From: an uncultured Collinsella sp.
GTDB lineage: Bacteria; Actinomycetota; Coriobacteriia; Coriobacteriales; Coriobacteriaceae
Length of the DNA: 17,837 nucleotides
NCBI GenBank assembly: GCA_900544755.1
Contig: UQWQ01000043.1
Coordinates: 1-17,837, forward strand
Reading direction: 5' to 3'
The notes under the pieces: generated by a model
Seen by the model: the letters and a program-made list of their open reading frames with translations, nothing else
The model's database searches: none
Told to the model about the DNA's origin: nothing
In this document: positions 1-6,474 of the stretch, piece after piece
How positions within the stretch are numbered: position 1 is the first letter of the stretch
How the letters are laid out: every line of letters begins with the position of its first letter
Position numbers and translations under genes: made by a program

Positions 1-1397
1 GGCGAGATAATCACGCTAAAGAAGGCATCGCAACCGCGCAGCTGCTCCAGGCCCGAAAGGACGCGAGCGGCCGTCTCACTCGTGGCCGAGGTGATCGACA
101 GCGCCATAAGCGTCTCGTCGGTGTGGAGGCGCGGGTTTTTGCTGCCCAGGAAATGCGTCTTGAGCTTGCTGATGGGCTCGATCGCCTCATCGCTAATGAC
201 CTCGAGCTCAAGGTCGACGCCCGAGACATGCTTGAGGGCGTTCATAATGAGCGAACTTGCGGCGCCCAGGCGCGTGGAGGTCTTACCGGTCACCACGGAG
301 CCATCGGGCATGACCATGGCACCCACGGGACCACCCGTCAGCTGCTCCCTGGTGAGGGCCGCCGAGCGCGCCGGTGAGTAGTTCTTATCGATGCCGGCTT
401 TCTTCATAATAATCTTGAGACGGTCGACTTGCTCATCGCCCACGCCGGTACGGCGCACATTTTCGACCGCGGTAAAGTAGCGGCGGACGATCTCCATCTT
501 GGAAGCGTCGCGGCAGGCATCGTCATCGGTGATGGCAAAACCGACCATATTGACGCCCATGTCCGTAGGGCTCTGGTAGGGGCTCTTGCCCAGGATCTTT
601 TCCATCAGGGCACGGACTACCGGGAAGGCCTCGACGTCGCGGTTGTAGTTGACCGTGGTCTTGTTGTAGGCCTCCAGGTGGAAGGAGTCGATGATGTTGG
701 CGTCATCGAGGTCTGCCGTGGCGGCCTCGTAGGCAATATTGACCGGATGCGTAAGGGGCAGATTCCAAACCGGGAAGGTCTCGAATTTGGCATAGCCGGC
801 GGCCGTGCCATGCTTGTGCTCGTGATAGAGCTGAGACAGGCAAGTGGCGAGCTTGCCCGAGCCAGGGCCGGGCGCCGTCACGACAACGAGCGGTCGGGTG
901 GTCTCGACAAACTCGTTCTTGCCATAGCCGTCGTCGGACACAATCAGATCGACATCGTGCGGATACCCCTCGATGGGATAGTGCAGCTTGGCGGGAATAC
1001 CGAGCGCGTTCAGGCGGTTGCGGAACACATCGGCAGCGGGCTGTCCAGCGTACTGGGTGATGACCACGGCCGCGACAGCAAAGCCGTTGCCGCGGAACAG
1101 GTCAACCAGGCGCAGCACATCCTCGTCATAGGTAATGCCAAGGTCACCACGAGCCTTGTTTTTCTCGATATGGTTCGCGTTGATCGCGATGATAACCTCG
1201 ACATCGTCGGCGATGCTCTTGAGCATGCGGAACTTGCTGTCCGGCTCAAAACCCGGTAGCACGCGGCTGGCATGATAGTCATCGAACAGCTTGCCGCCAA
1301 ACTCCAAATACAGCTTGCCGCCAAACTGCGAGATGCGCTCCTTAATGTGAGCAGCCTGCAGCTCGATATACTTCGCGTTGTCGAAACCCTGGCGCAT
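1..1397 (-). CDS. DUF1846 / UPF0371 family protein (3' end outside window)
   Basis: The reverse strand has an uninterrupted reading frame of 465 codons from ATG at 1397 down to the window edge. The N-terminus reads MRQGFDNAKYIELQ, and residues about 24-52 carry the typical FGGKLYLEFGGKLFDDYHASRVLPGF region of the UPF0371 family. A glycine-rich P-loop-like motif, APGPGSGK, lies at about residues 175-182 and is followed by ATCLSQLYHEH. Family members are about 500 residues, so roughly 30-40 are missing off the left edge. The start is supported by GGGAG a few bases upstream and by a perfect TATAAT further up. Structures exist for relatives, but I know of no firmly established biochemical role. 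The GPGSGK loop suggests nucleotide or phosphate binding (inference). It is monocistronic here, separated from arcD by more than 500 bp that include a terminator. Family assignment is confident; function is unknown. Confidence 0.9.
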   Translation of the reverse strand, partial: MRQGFDNAKYIELQAAHIKERISQFGGKLYLEFGGKLFDDYHASRVLPGFEPDSKFRMLKSIADDVEVIIAINANHIEKNKARGDLGITYDEDVLRLVDLFRGNGFAVAAVVITQYAGQPAADVFRNRLNALGIPAKLHYPIEGYPHDVDLIVSDDGYGKNEFVETTRPLVVVTAPGPGSGKLATCLSQLYHEHKHGTAAGYAKFETFPVWNLPLTHPVNIAYEAATADLDDANIIDSFHLEAYNKTTVNYNRDVEAFPVVRALMEKILGKSPYQSPTDMGVNMVGFAITDDDACRDASKMEIVRRYFTAVENVRRTGVGDEQVDRLKIIMKKAGIDKNYSPARSAALTREQLTGGPVGAMVMPDGSVVTGKTSTRLGAASSLIMNALKHVSGVDLELEVISDEAIEPISKLKTHFLGSKNPRLHTDETLMALSITSATSETAARVLSGLEQLRGCDAFFSVIIS

Positions 1398-1438
1398 GTA
1401 TGGCTCCCGTCCCGTTTCGTAAATTAAGTTCCTACGCG

Positions 1439-1444
1439 ATTATA
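1439..1444 (-). promoter_or_regulatory. -10 element for the DUF1846 gene
   Basis: The reverse strand has a perfect TATAAT here, which would start transcription about 35 nt upstream of the ATG at 1397. No good TTGACA hexamer sits at the standard distance, so the promoter may be activator-dependent. Confidence 0.45.
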
Positions 1445-1482
1445 ACGGAGCCTGCCCTCCCCGATGCCCAGGCCATCAACAG

Positions 1483-1704
1483 GCACCAACCAAACACGCC
1501 ACCGCAACCACCGGGGACCCGGGATAGCTAATTTGAAGCAGGAACCAAGTCACTCCGCACCAACAATGGAAACGTCACAGGCAGAGCCAAAGTCAACGAA
1601 CGGGCACCAGAGCGGGCAAGCTGTTCCCCTGCACCAACAATAACAGCGTCGCAGGTTGAGCATAAGTCAGCGAGCGCCGTCCAGAACGTACAAGTTGGCA
1701 TGAA
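1483..1704. repeat. Three degenerate tandem units of 74 bp
   Basis: GCACCAAC recurs at 1483, 1557 and 1631, exactly 74 bp apart each time. Units two and three (1557-1623 and 1631-1697) match at roughly 73 percent by eye, sharing GCACCAACAAT, CGTC.CAGG, AGTCA.CGA.CG and CCAGA.CG blocks. The first unit is recognisable mainly in its first 30 bases. No convincing protein is encoded. The repeats lie between the arcD terminator and the DUF1846 promoter. Confidence 0.55.
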
Positions 1705-1744
1705 AAAGGCAAGGCATAGACCTTTTGGTCATGCCTTGCCTTTT
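1704..1744 (-). terminator. Intrinsic terminator closing the arc transcript
   Basis: A 14-bp perfect stem pairs AAAAGGCAAGGCAT (1704-1717) with its complement at 1731-1744. The stem is extended inside by GACC/GGTC (1719-1722 with 1727-1730). On the reverse strand it is followed by five T residues. On the forward strand only four Ts are present, so it may work weakly both ways. Confidence 0.75.
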
Positions 1745-1786
1745 GAATGACAAATTGTAGTTCTGGGCGGCGCGCAGCGTCGAGTG

Positions 1787-1954
1787 GTTCCGCGGTTTGG
1801 TAAAACCGCGGAACATAAGTGCGCCCCCTCCCGCGCACGGAACGGGAGGGGGCTAAAGGTAGGAGTCTACCGGTGGGTTTACCCCACCGGAAAGACGATG
1901 ACCAGGTGATCCGTTATGGGATCGTCAAGGTTCCGTGGGGTACCCAAGGGGTAC
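1787..1954 (-). other. Structured 3' region of the arcD transcript (hairpin cluster)
   Basis: Between the arcD stop and the terminator at 1704-1744 lie successive perfect hairpins. They are 12-bp arms 1787-1798/1803-1814 with a 4-nt loop, 11-bp arms 1823-1833/1843-1853, 8-bp arms 1870-1877/1883-1890, and a small 6-bp one 1940-1945/1949-1954. None of these has a T-run, so only the leftmost structure at 1704-1744 looks like a terminator. The region has no credible reading frame. It would give an approximately 250-nt, highly structured 3' untranslated tail. It could stabilise the message, be processed into a small RNA, or be relics of palindromic repeats. Confidence 0.55.
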
Positions 1955-3433
1955 TTAGAGCATCACGCAGGCGACGGTCAGAATGATGGCGCAGACGACG
2001 GAGAGAGCGACGATGAGCTTAAGGGCAAACTTGAGCCAGGTCGTCCACTCGATCTTAGCCAGAGCGAGACCGCCCATGATGGCACCAGAGGTCGGGGTGA
2101 ACAGGTTCACGACGCCGATGGCGGCGGAGAAGATCATGACCATGACCTCGGGCGAGAAGCCGAGCTTAACAGCCAGCGGTCCCATGATGGGCATGGAGAC
2201 AGTAGCCATACCGGAGGTCGAGGGGATCAGGAAGGACAGGCCGAAGTAGACCAGGAAGCTCATGGGAGCGAAGATCACGCCGGACAGGCCAGCCAGAGCA
2301 TTGGCGGCAGCGTCGAGGACGTAGACGTCGAGGCCGGTGCTAGCCATGAGGACGGAGATACCACGGGCGAGAGCGATGACGAGGACAACGGACATCATGT
2401 CGGCAGCGCCGGTGATGAAGGTGTTGACGATCTGCTTCTCGGACAGGCCACCGATGATACCGATCAGGACAGCCATGAGGAAGAACCAGGTGGAAGCCTC
2501 ATCGAAGTACCACTGGCCAATGGGCAGGCCGGTGATCAGGGCAGACCAGCCCTGAACGATGGCGTTACCGTCGGCGTCATAGACGGCGCCAGCATCGAAG
2601 AAGTTGGCGACGCCCTCGTTGAGATCGGCCAGCGGGATGAAGCCGACGATCATGACGACGAAGGTGAAGGCAAAGGCGATCAGAACACCCTTCTGACGAC
2701 CGGTGAGCTTGACCTCCTTGTTAACCTCGGAAGCAGCCTTGCCGTGAGCCTCTTCGGCGTCCTTGAGCTCCTGCATCGAAAGAATGGTGGAACCCTTGTC
2801 AGCCTTGACCTTCTTGGCATAGCTCATGACGAAGAAGATGGACATAGCGGTGGTAACAATCCACAGGACGGCACCGAGGCCGATGATGATGGACTGGTTG
2901 ACCTCAATGCCAACGCCAGTCAGAGCGTCAACGGCAGCACCGACGGCAAACGGGTTAACCGTGGAGCCGAGGCAGCCGCAGCCAGCGCCGAGCAGGACGG
3001 TAGCAGCGCCGACCATGGGGTCGAAGCCAGCAGCCATCATGGTGGCGGCGAGCAGGGCGTAGAAGGGAACGGTCTCCTCGCACATACCATAGGTGGTACC
3101 ACCGAGGGAGAAGATGAGCATCAGCACGGGAATGAGCATGATCTCATTGCCCTTAAGCTTCTGCACCAGAACGGCAATGCCGTTGTCCAGGGCGCCGGTC
3201 TCGGTCATCATGCCGAGGAAGCCACCGAGGATCATAACGAAGAGGCAGACGGGCAGAGCGTCAGCGAAGCCCTTGACCGGGGCGGTGCAGAAATCGCTCA
3301 AGCGGGCAGCGGTAACCGCGCCACCGGACGTACCGGAGACGATAACGGTAACAACCGCGACGATTGCCAGCAGAGCAAGAAGAATGGTGAACGATGAAGG
3401 CATACCGCGCTTTTTCTTAGCGGTCTCAGTCAT
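1955..3433 (-). CDS. arcD: YfcC-family transporter, likely ArcD arginine/ornithine antiporter
   Basis: This 492-residue polytopic membrane protein has a short charged N-terminus (MTETAKKKRG) followed by about a dozen hydrophobic segments. It carries hallmarks of the YfcC/C4-dicarboxylate anaerobic carrier family (PF03606): STVNPFAVG near residue 155, IPSTSGMATVSMPIMGPLA and TPTSGAIMGGLALAKIEW near the C-terminus. In streptococcal arc operons the ArcD position is filled by this family, and here it follows arcA and arcB on the same strand. Exchange of arginine for ornithine across the inner membrane is therefore the best guess. Substrate cannot be read from sequence, and peptide or other amino acid transport is possible. 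The ATG at 3433 was chosen because a G-run (3443-3448) lies about 9 nt upstream; the in-frame ATG at 3442 abuts that G-run. A T-poor hairpin separates it from arcB, so its expression may be lower. Confidence 0.85.
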   Translation of the reverse strand: MTETAKKKRGMPSSFTILLALLAIVAVVTVIVSGTSGGAVTAARLSDFCTAPVKGFADALPVCLFVMILGGFLGMMTETGALDNGIAVLVQKLKGNEIMLIPVLMLIFSLGGTTYGMCEETVPFYALLAATMMAAGFDPMVGAATVLLGAGCGCLGSTVNPFAVGAAVDALTGVGIEVNQSIIIGLGAVLWIVTTAMSIFFVMSYAKKVKADKGSTILSMQELKDAEEAHGKAASEVNKEVKLTGRQKGVLIAFAFTFVVMIVGFIPLADLNEGVANFFDAGAVYDADGNAIVQGWSALITGLPIGQWYFDEASTWFFLMAVLIGIIGGLSEKQIVNTFITGAADMMSVVLVIALARGISVLMASTGLDVYVLDAAANALAGLSGVIFAPMSFLVYFGLSFLIPSTSGMATVSMPIMGPLAVKLGFSPEVMVMIFSAAIGVVNLFTPTSGAIMGGLALAKIEWTTWLKFALKLIVALSVVCAIILTVACVML

Positions 3434-3528
3434 AGTTCTCATCCCCCCTTCATAAATCAATTACTGATCTCGCCCGAAGCGGCTCTTCCGTGCCGTGCAT
3501 GTCGCTCGATGCGAGATTTTTACCAGAC

Positions 3529-3565
3529 AAAAGCGCTCGGGGTGCGCAGCAATGCACCCCGAGCG
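3529..3565 (-). terminator. Hairpin terminator or attenuator between arcB and arcD
   Basis: A perfect 12-bp stem (3534-3545 with 3554-3565, loop of 8) is followed on the reverse strand by a single base and TTTT (3532-3529). It begins 15 bases past the arcB stop. The short T-run suggests partial termination, leaving arcD as a read-through gene. A second 7-bp inverted pair, ATCTCGC with GCGAGAT, flanks the remaining arcD leader. Confidence 0.6.
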
Positions 3566-3580
3566 AGATGCTAGATGCTC

Positions 3581-4576
3581 TTACTTGAGCGTAGCGTACA
3601 TGACAGCCTTGATGGTGTGCATGCGGTTCTCGGCCTCGTCGAAGACCTTGGAAGCGGGGCTCTCGAAGACCTCGTCGGTGACCTCCTGCTCGGTGATGCC
3701 GAACTGCTCGCACTTCTCGGCGCCAATCGTGGTGTTGGTGTCGTGGAAGCTGGGCAGGCAGTGCAGGAAGATGGCACCCGGGTTGGCCATAGCCATGACC
3801 TCGGAGGTAACGCGATACGGGGTGAGCTGAGCGATGCGCTCGGCCCAGACCTCGTCGGGCTCGCCCATGGAGACCCACACGTCGGTGTAGAGAACGTCGG
3901 CACCGGTGACGCCGTCCTTGACGTCGGTGGTCAGCTTGATGGTGCAGCCGTTGGCCTCAGCGATAGGCTTGCAGGCCTCGATGACGTCGTCAGCGGGCAT
4001 GCACTCCTCGGGGCCGCAGGCCACGAAGTTCATGCCGAGCTTGGAGCAGACGACCATGAGGGAGCGAGCGACGTTGTTCTTGCAGTCGCCCATGAAGACG
4101 AGGGTCTTGCCCTTGATGTCGTAGTTGAAGTTCTCCTGGACGGTCAGGATGTCGGCGAGCATCTGGGTGGGGTGCCACTCGGTGGTCAGACCGTTCCACA
4201 CGGGCACGCCGGACTTAGCGGCAAGCTCCTCGACGTCGTCCTGGGCAAAGCCACGGAACTCGATGCCGTCATACATGCGGCCGAGAACGCGGGCGGTGTC
4301 CTCGATGGACTCCTTCTTGCCCATCTGCGACGAACCCGGATCGAGGTAGGTGACGCCCATGCCCAGATCCATGCCGCCGACCTCGAAGGCGCAGCGGGTA
4401 CGAGTGGAGGTCTTCTGGAAGAGCAGAACGATGTTCTTGCCCTCGAGGTAACGATGGGGAACACCAGCACGCTTCATGTCCTTGAAGTTCTTGGAGAGCT
4501 TGAGCAGGTACTCGATCTCCTCGGTGGTGAGGTCGAGGAGCTTGAGGAAGCTACGGCCGGAGAGGTTAACACCCAT
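3581..4576 (-). CDS. arcB: Ornithine carbamoyltransferase, catabolic (ArcB)
   Basis: The 331-residue protein has every landmark of an ornithine carbamoyltransferase. STRTR at 57-61 forms the carbamoyl phosphate site, HPTQ lies at 135-138, the SMGEPDE ornithine (SMG) loop near 236-242, and HCLPSFHD at 272-279. In the arginine deiminase pathway it runs toward phosphorolysis of citrulline, giving ornithine and carbamoyl phosphate in the cytoplasm. Position directly after arcA supports the catabolic assignment over the biosynthetic ArgF; sequence alone does not separate them. The start at 4576 gives MGVNLSGRSF with AAAGGA about 8 nt upstream. An upstream in-frame ATG (4666) would add 30 residues that resemble untranslated leader. 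The gap to arcA is 105 nt and contains two hairpins. Confidence 0.95.
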   Translation of the reverse strand: MGVNLSGRSFLKLLDLTTEEIEYLLKLSKNFKDMKRAGVPHRYLEGKNIVLLFQKTSTRTRCAFEVGGMDLGMGVTYLDPGSSQMGKKESIEDTARVLGRMYDGIEFRGFAQDDVEELAAKSGVPVWNGLTTEWHPTQMLADILTVQENFNYDIKGKTLVFMGDCKNNVARSLMVVCSKLGMNFVACGPEECMPADDVIEACKPIAEANGCTIKLTTDVKDGVTGADVLYTDVWVSMGEPDEVWAERIAQLTPYRVTSEVMAMANPGAIFLHCLPSFHDTNTTIGAEKCEQFGITEQEVTDEVFESPASKVFDEAENRMHTIKAVMYATLK

Positions 4577-4621
4577 GGTTCGTTTCCTTTCGAAGAAATG
4601 AATTACGTAAGTATTAGTGTT

Positions 4622-4669
4622 GCCCGTTTGACGGGCGAAACCGGTGCGGTTGTAGGGGGACCGCACCGG
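4622..4669 (-). other. Two hairpins in the arcA-arcB gap
   Basis: A perfect 10-bp stem (4641-4650 with 4660-4669) begins 12 nt after the arcA stop and is followed on the reverse strand by a 6-bp stem with a 3-nt loop (4622-4627 with 4631-4636). Neither has a T-run. They may be processing or stability elements setting the arcA to arcB ratio. Confidence 0.5.
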
Positions 4670-4681
4670 AAACGGAAAGAC

Positions 4682-5923
4682 TTAGAGGTCCTCGCGCCAG
4701 AAGGGCATGCTCATGCAGCGCGGGCCGCCACGGCCGCGGGAGAGCTCGGCGGAGGGCACGACGAGAAGGTCCAGGCCCTCCTTGTACAGCACGTCGTTGG
4801 TGACGGTGTTGCGGGCGTAGACGCAGATCTTGCCGGGCTCGACGCACAGGGTGTTGGAGCCGTCGTTCCACTGCTCGCGGGAGGCCGCGATCGGGTCGCC
4901 GCCGCCGCAGGGGATCAGCTTGACCTGGTCAACGCCGGTGGCGTCCTCCAGGACGTGCTCGAGGGTGTCCTCGATCAGGCGGATGTTCACGTCGCCCGGG
5001 TTCTTGCCGGCGGTCAGCTCGTAGACGCGCAGGGTGCCCATGATGGCGGGGTGGATCGTGAACTTATCGACGTCGATCTGAGTGAAGACCGTGTCGAGGT
5101 GCATGAAGGCGCGGGAGACCGGGATGTCGAAGGCCAGGATGCGCTCGACCTTGGAGTCGGAGTTCCAGAAGATGTTCTGGGCCATGACGTCGATCGCGGC
5201 GGCCTGGGTGCGCTGGGAGATGCCGACGGCGAGGGTCTTCTCGTTGATGTTCAGCACGTCGCCGCCCTCGGTGTGGAACTGGCAGTCGCGGCGGAAATAC
5301 AGGGAGACGTCCTTGTAGTCGGGGTGGTACTTGAAGACGTACTTGCCGTACAGGGTCTCGCGGTTGCGGGTGACCGAGTACATGCGGTTGAGGTTGACGC
5401 CCTCGCCGACGACCGCGAACGGGTCGCGGGTGAAGTAGAGGTTGGGCATCGGGTCGATGATCAGGTCGGACTCGGACTCGGAGTTGACCAGGGAGTCGAG
5501 GGTCGTGGACGCCGTGAGGGGCATGTCGATCTCGGCCTTGGTCATGCCGGCCATGGTCTTCTTGACGAACTCGAGGTTGTCCTCGATGGAGTCCAGCTTC
5601 TCGCGGACGATCTGCGGCATCTGCTGGCCGCGGATGCCTGCCTCGGCGATGTACTGGTCGGTGAACTCGGCGCGGGCGCCGGGGACCTGGTCGAACACCT
5701 CTGCGACGAGGTTCTCGAGGTAGAGCACCTCCACGCCCTGGTCCTTAAGGATCTGGGCGAAGGTGTCGTGCTCCTGCTGCGCGACCTCCAGGAACGGGAC
5801 GTCGTCGAACAGGAGTCGCTCGAGCTCGTCGGGCGGCAGGTTGAGGAGCTCGTCGCCGGGACGGTGCAGGCAGACCTTCCTGAGCTTGCCGATCTCGGAA
5901 GGCACGTGCAGACCTTTCGTCAT
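4682..5923 (-). CDS. arcA: Arginine deiminase
   Basis: This 413-residue enzyme of the guanidino-modifying superfamily hydrolyses arginine to citrulline and ammonia in the cytoplasm, the first step of the ADI pathway. Visible active-site signatures are FTRDPF (Asp167), FHTEGGD (Glu219), FMHLDTVF (His275) and the terminal GGPRCMSMPFWRE with the nucleophile Cys403. Length is normal for bacterial ArcA (about 400-415). The ATG at 5923 follows a strong AGGAGG. It is the first gene of the arcA-arcB-arcD cluster, preceded by a leader with a GGCC/GAAA/GGCC mini-hairpin and an 8-bp stem. Codon use is strongly biased toward GC-ending codons, consistent with high expression. No truncation or missing catalytic residue was seen. 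Confidence 0.97.
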   Translation of the reverse strand: MTKGLHVPSEIGKLRKVCLHRPGDELLNLPPDELERLLFDDVPFLEVAQQEHDTFAQILKDQGVEVLYLENLVAEVFDQVPGARAEFTDQYIAEAGIRGQQMPQIVREKLDSIEDNLEFVKKTMAGMTKAEIDMPLTASTTLDSLVNSESESDLIIDPMPNLYFTRDPFAVVGEGVNLNRMYSVTRNRETLYGKYVFKYHPDYKDVSLYFRRDCQFHTEGGDVLNINEKTLAVGISQRTQAAAIDVMAQNIFWNSDSKVERILAFDIPVSRAFMHLDTVFTQIDVDKFTIHPAIMGTLRVYELTAGKNPGDVNIRLIEDTLEHVLEDATGVDQVKLIPCGGGDPIAASREQWNDGSNTLCVEPGKICVYARNTVTNDVLYKEGLDLLVVPSAELSRGRGGPRCMSMPFWREDL

Positions 5924-5963
5924 GGCCTCCTACCTTTCTTTCGGGCCTTTCGGCCGAATCTCT

Positions 5964-5988
5964 CAGCACCCTTCCGTAACGGGTGCTG
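5964..5988 (-). other. Hairpin in the arcA 5' leader
   Basis: CAGCACCC (5964-5971) pairs with GGGTGCTG (5981-5988). Next to it, 5944-5955 forms GGCC pairs around a four-base loop. Both lie between the predicted transcription start (about 5998) and the ribosome binding site of arcA, so they may affect message stability or translation. No T-run follows. Confidence 0.45.
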
Positions 5989-6004
5989 CTTGCTGACAGC
6001 TCTA

Positions 6005-6071
6005 GTTATATCCAAATTCCAACCGCAATTCCACCTCGCCCCCGAACGGTCAACAAAGTTCGATGAACGGT
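6005..6071 (-). promoter_or_regulatory. Predicted arcA promoter with two direct repeats upstream
   Basis: On the reverse strand TATAAC (6010-6005) is a good -10 with only a weak -35. Upstream, the heptamer ACCGTTC occurs twice in the same orientation (6050-6044 and 6071-6065), exactly 21 bp or two helical turns apart. These copies fall near -49 and -70 relative to a start at about 5998. This layout fits an activator or ArgR-type site. The binding protein is unknown. Confidence 0.4.
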
Positions 6072-6474
6072 ATATCGAATATGATTCTCCCATAATGCAC
6101 TTCGGCGTTCTAAAGTAGCTTTTCTAAGGTAAATGCTCTTTTTTCTTAAAAATCATTCGCAATTACAACTCCAATCTTTCGATTAAGAATTGCATATCTA
6201 AAACGGTTTTATGTATATAAATGACGCTTGTTCGTGTTTCTGTCTGTATTCGATGATATTCAGCTACCTATCATTCTTATTCACACATACTCACCAGTTG
6301 AGTGAGGATATAGACCGTTTTTCACAACGCGAAGGGCGTCAGCTCTATGGCTTGTCAGCGTAAGAAGTAGGTAAAGATACCGTTCACGCGATACGTCCGT
6401 GCCATAGGCCGACTAAATTGAGACAATAGTGAATAGTGTTAGGCAACCGTCCCCCACGGGGACTGAACGGACAG
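6072..6474. other. AT-rich divergent intergenic region between arcA and ppk1
   Basis: No gene was found. Bases about 6115-6330 are markedly AT-rich compared with the genes on either side. They include TTGCAT, an 18-nt spacer and TATATA on the forward strand, a weak candidate ppk1 promoter. A small inverted repeat ACTCA/TGAGT lies near 6290-6305. A third copy of the arcA heptamer, in the opposite orientation, lies at 6379-6385. GTCCCC/GGGGAC (6449-6454 with 6458-6463) forms a tight hairpin just before the ppk1 start and could damp translation. Confidence 0.4.

Noticed and set aside
429..1259. 276-codon forward-strand open frame at the left edge
   Set aside because: It overlaps the DUF1846 frame, which carries the family motifs from start to window edge.
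1916..3397. 493-codon forward-strand open frame opposite arcD
   Set aside because: The translation is extremely rich in Asp, Gly, Glu and His, as expected for the complement of membrane-protein codons. The reverse frame has the YfcC motifs.
3575..6118. 847-codon forward-strand open frame opposite arcA and arcB
   Set aside because: It is the antisense shadow of two well-identified genes, produced by their biased codon usage. Its translation is low-complexity (Asp, Gly, Leu, Val, Glu) with no family motifs and no ribosome binding site.
6338..6360. PhoB box upstream of ppk1 (GTCAGC repeated)
   Set aside because: The two GTCAGC copies are 16 bp apart, not the 11 bp of a Pho box, and the rest of the consensus is absent.
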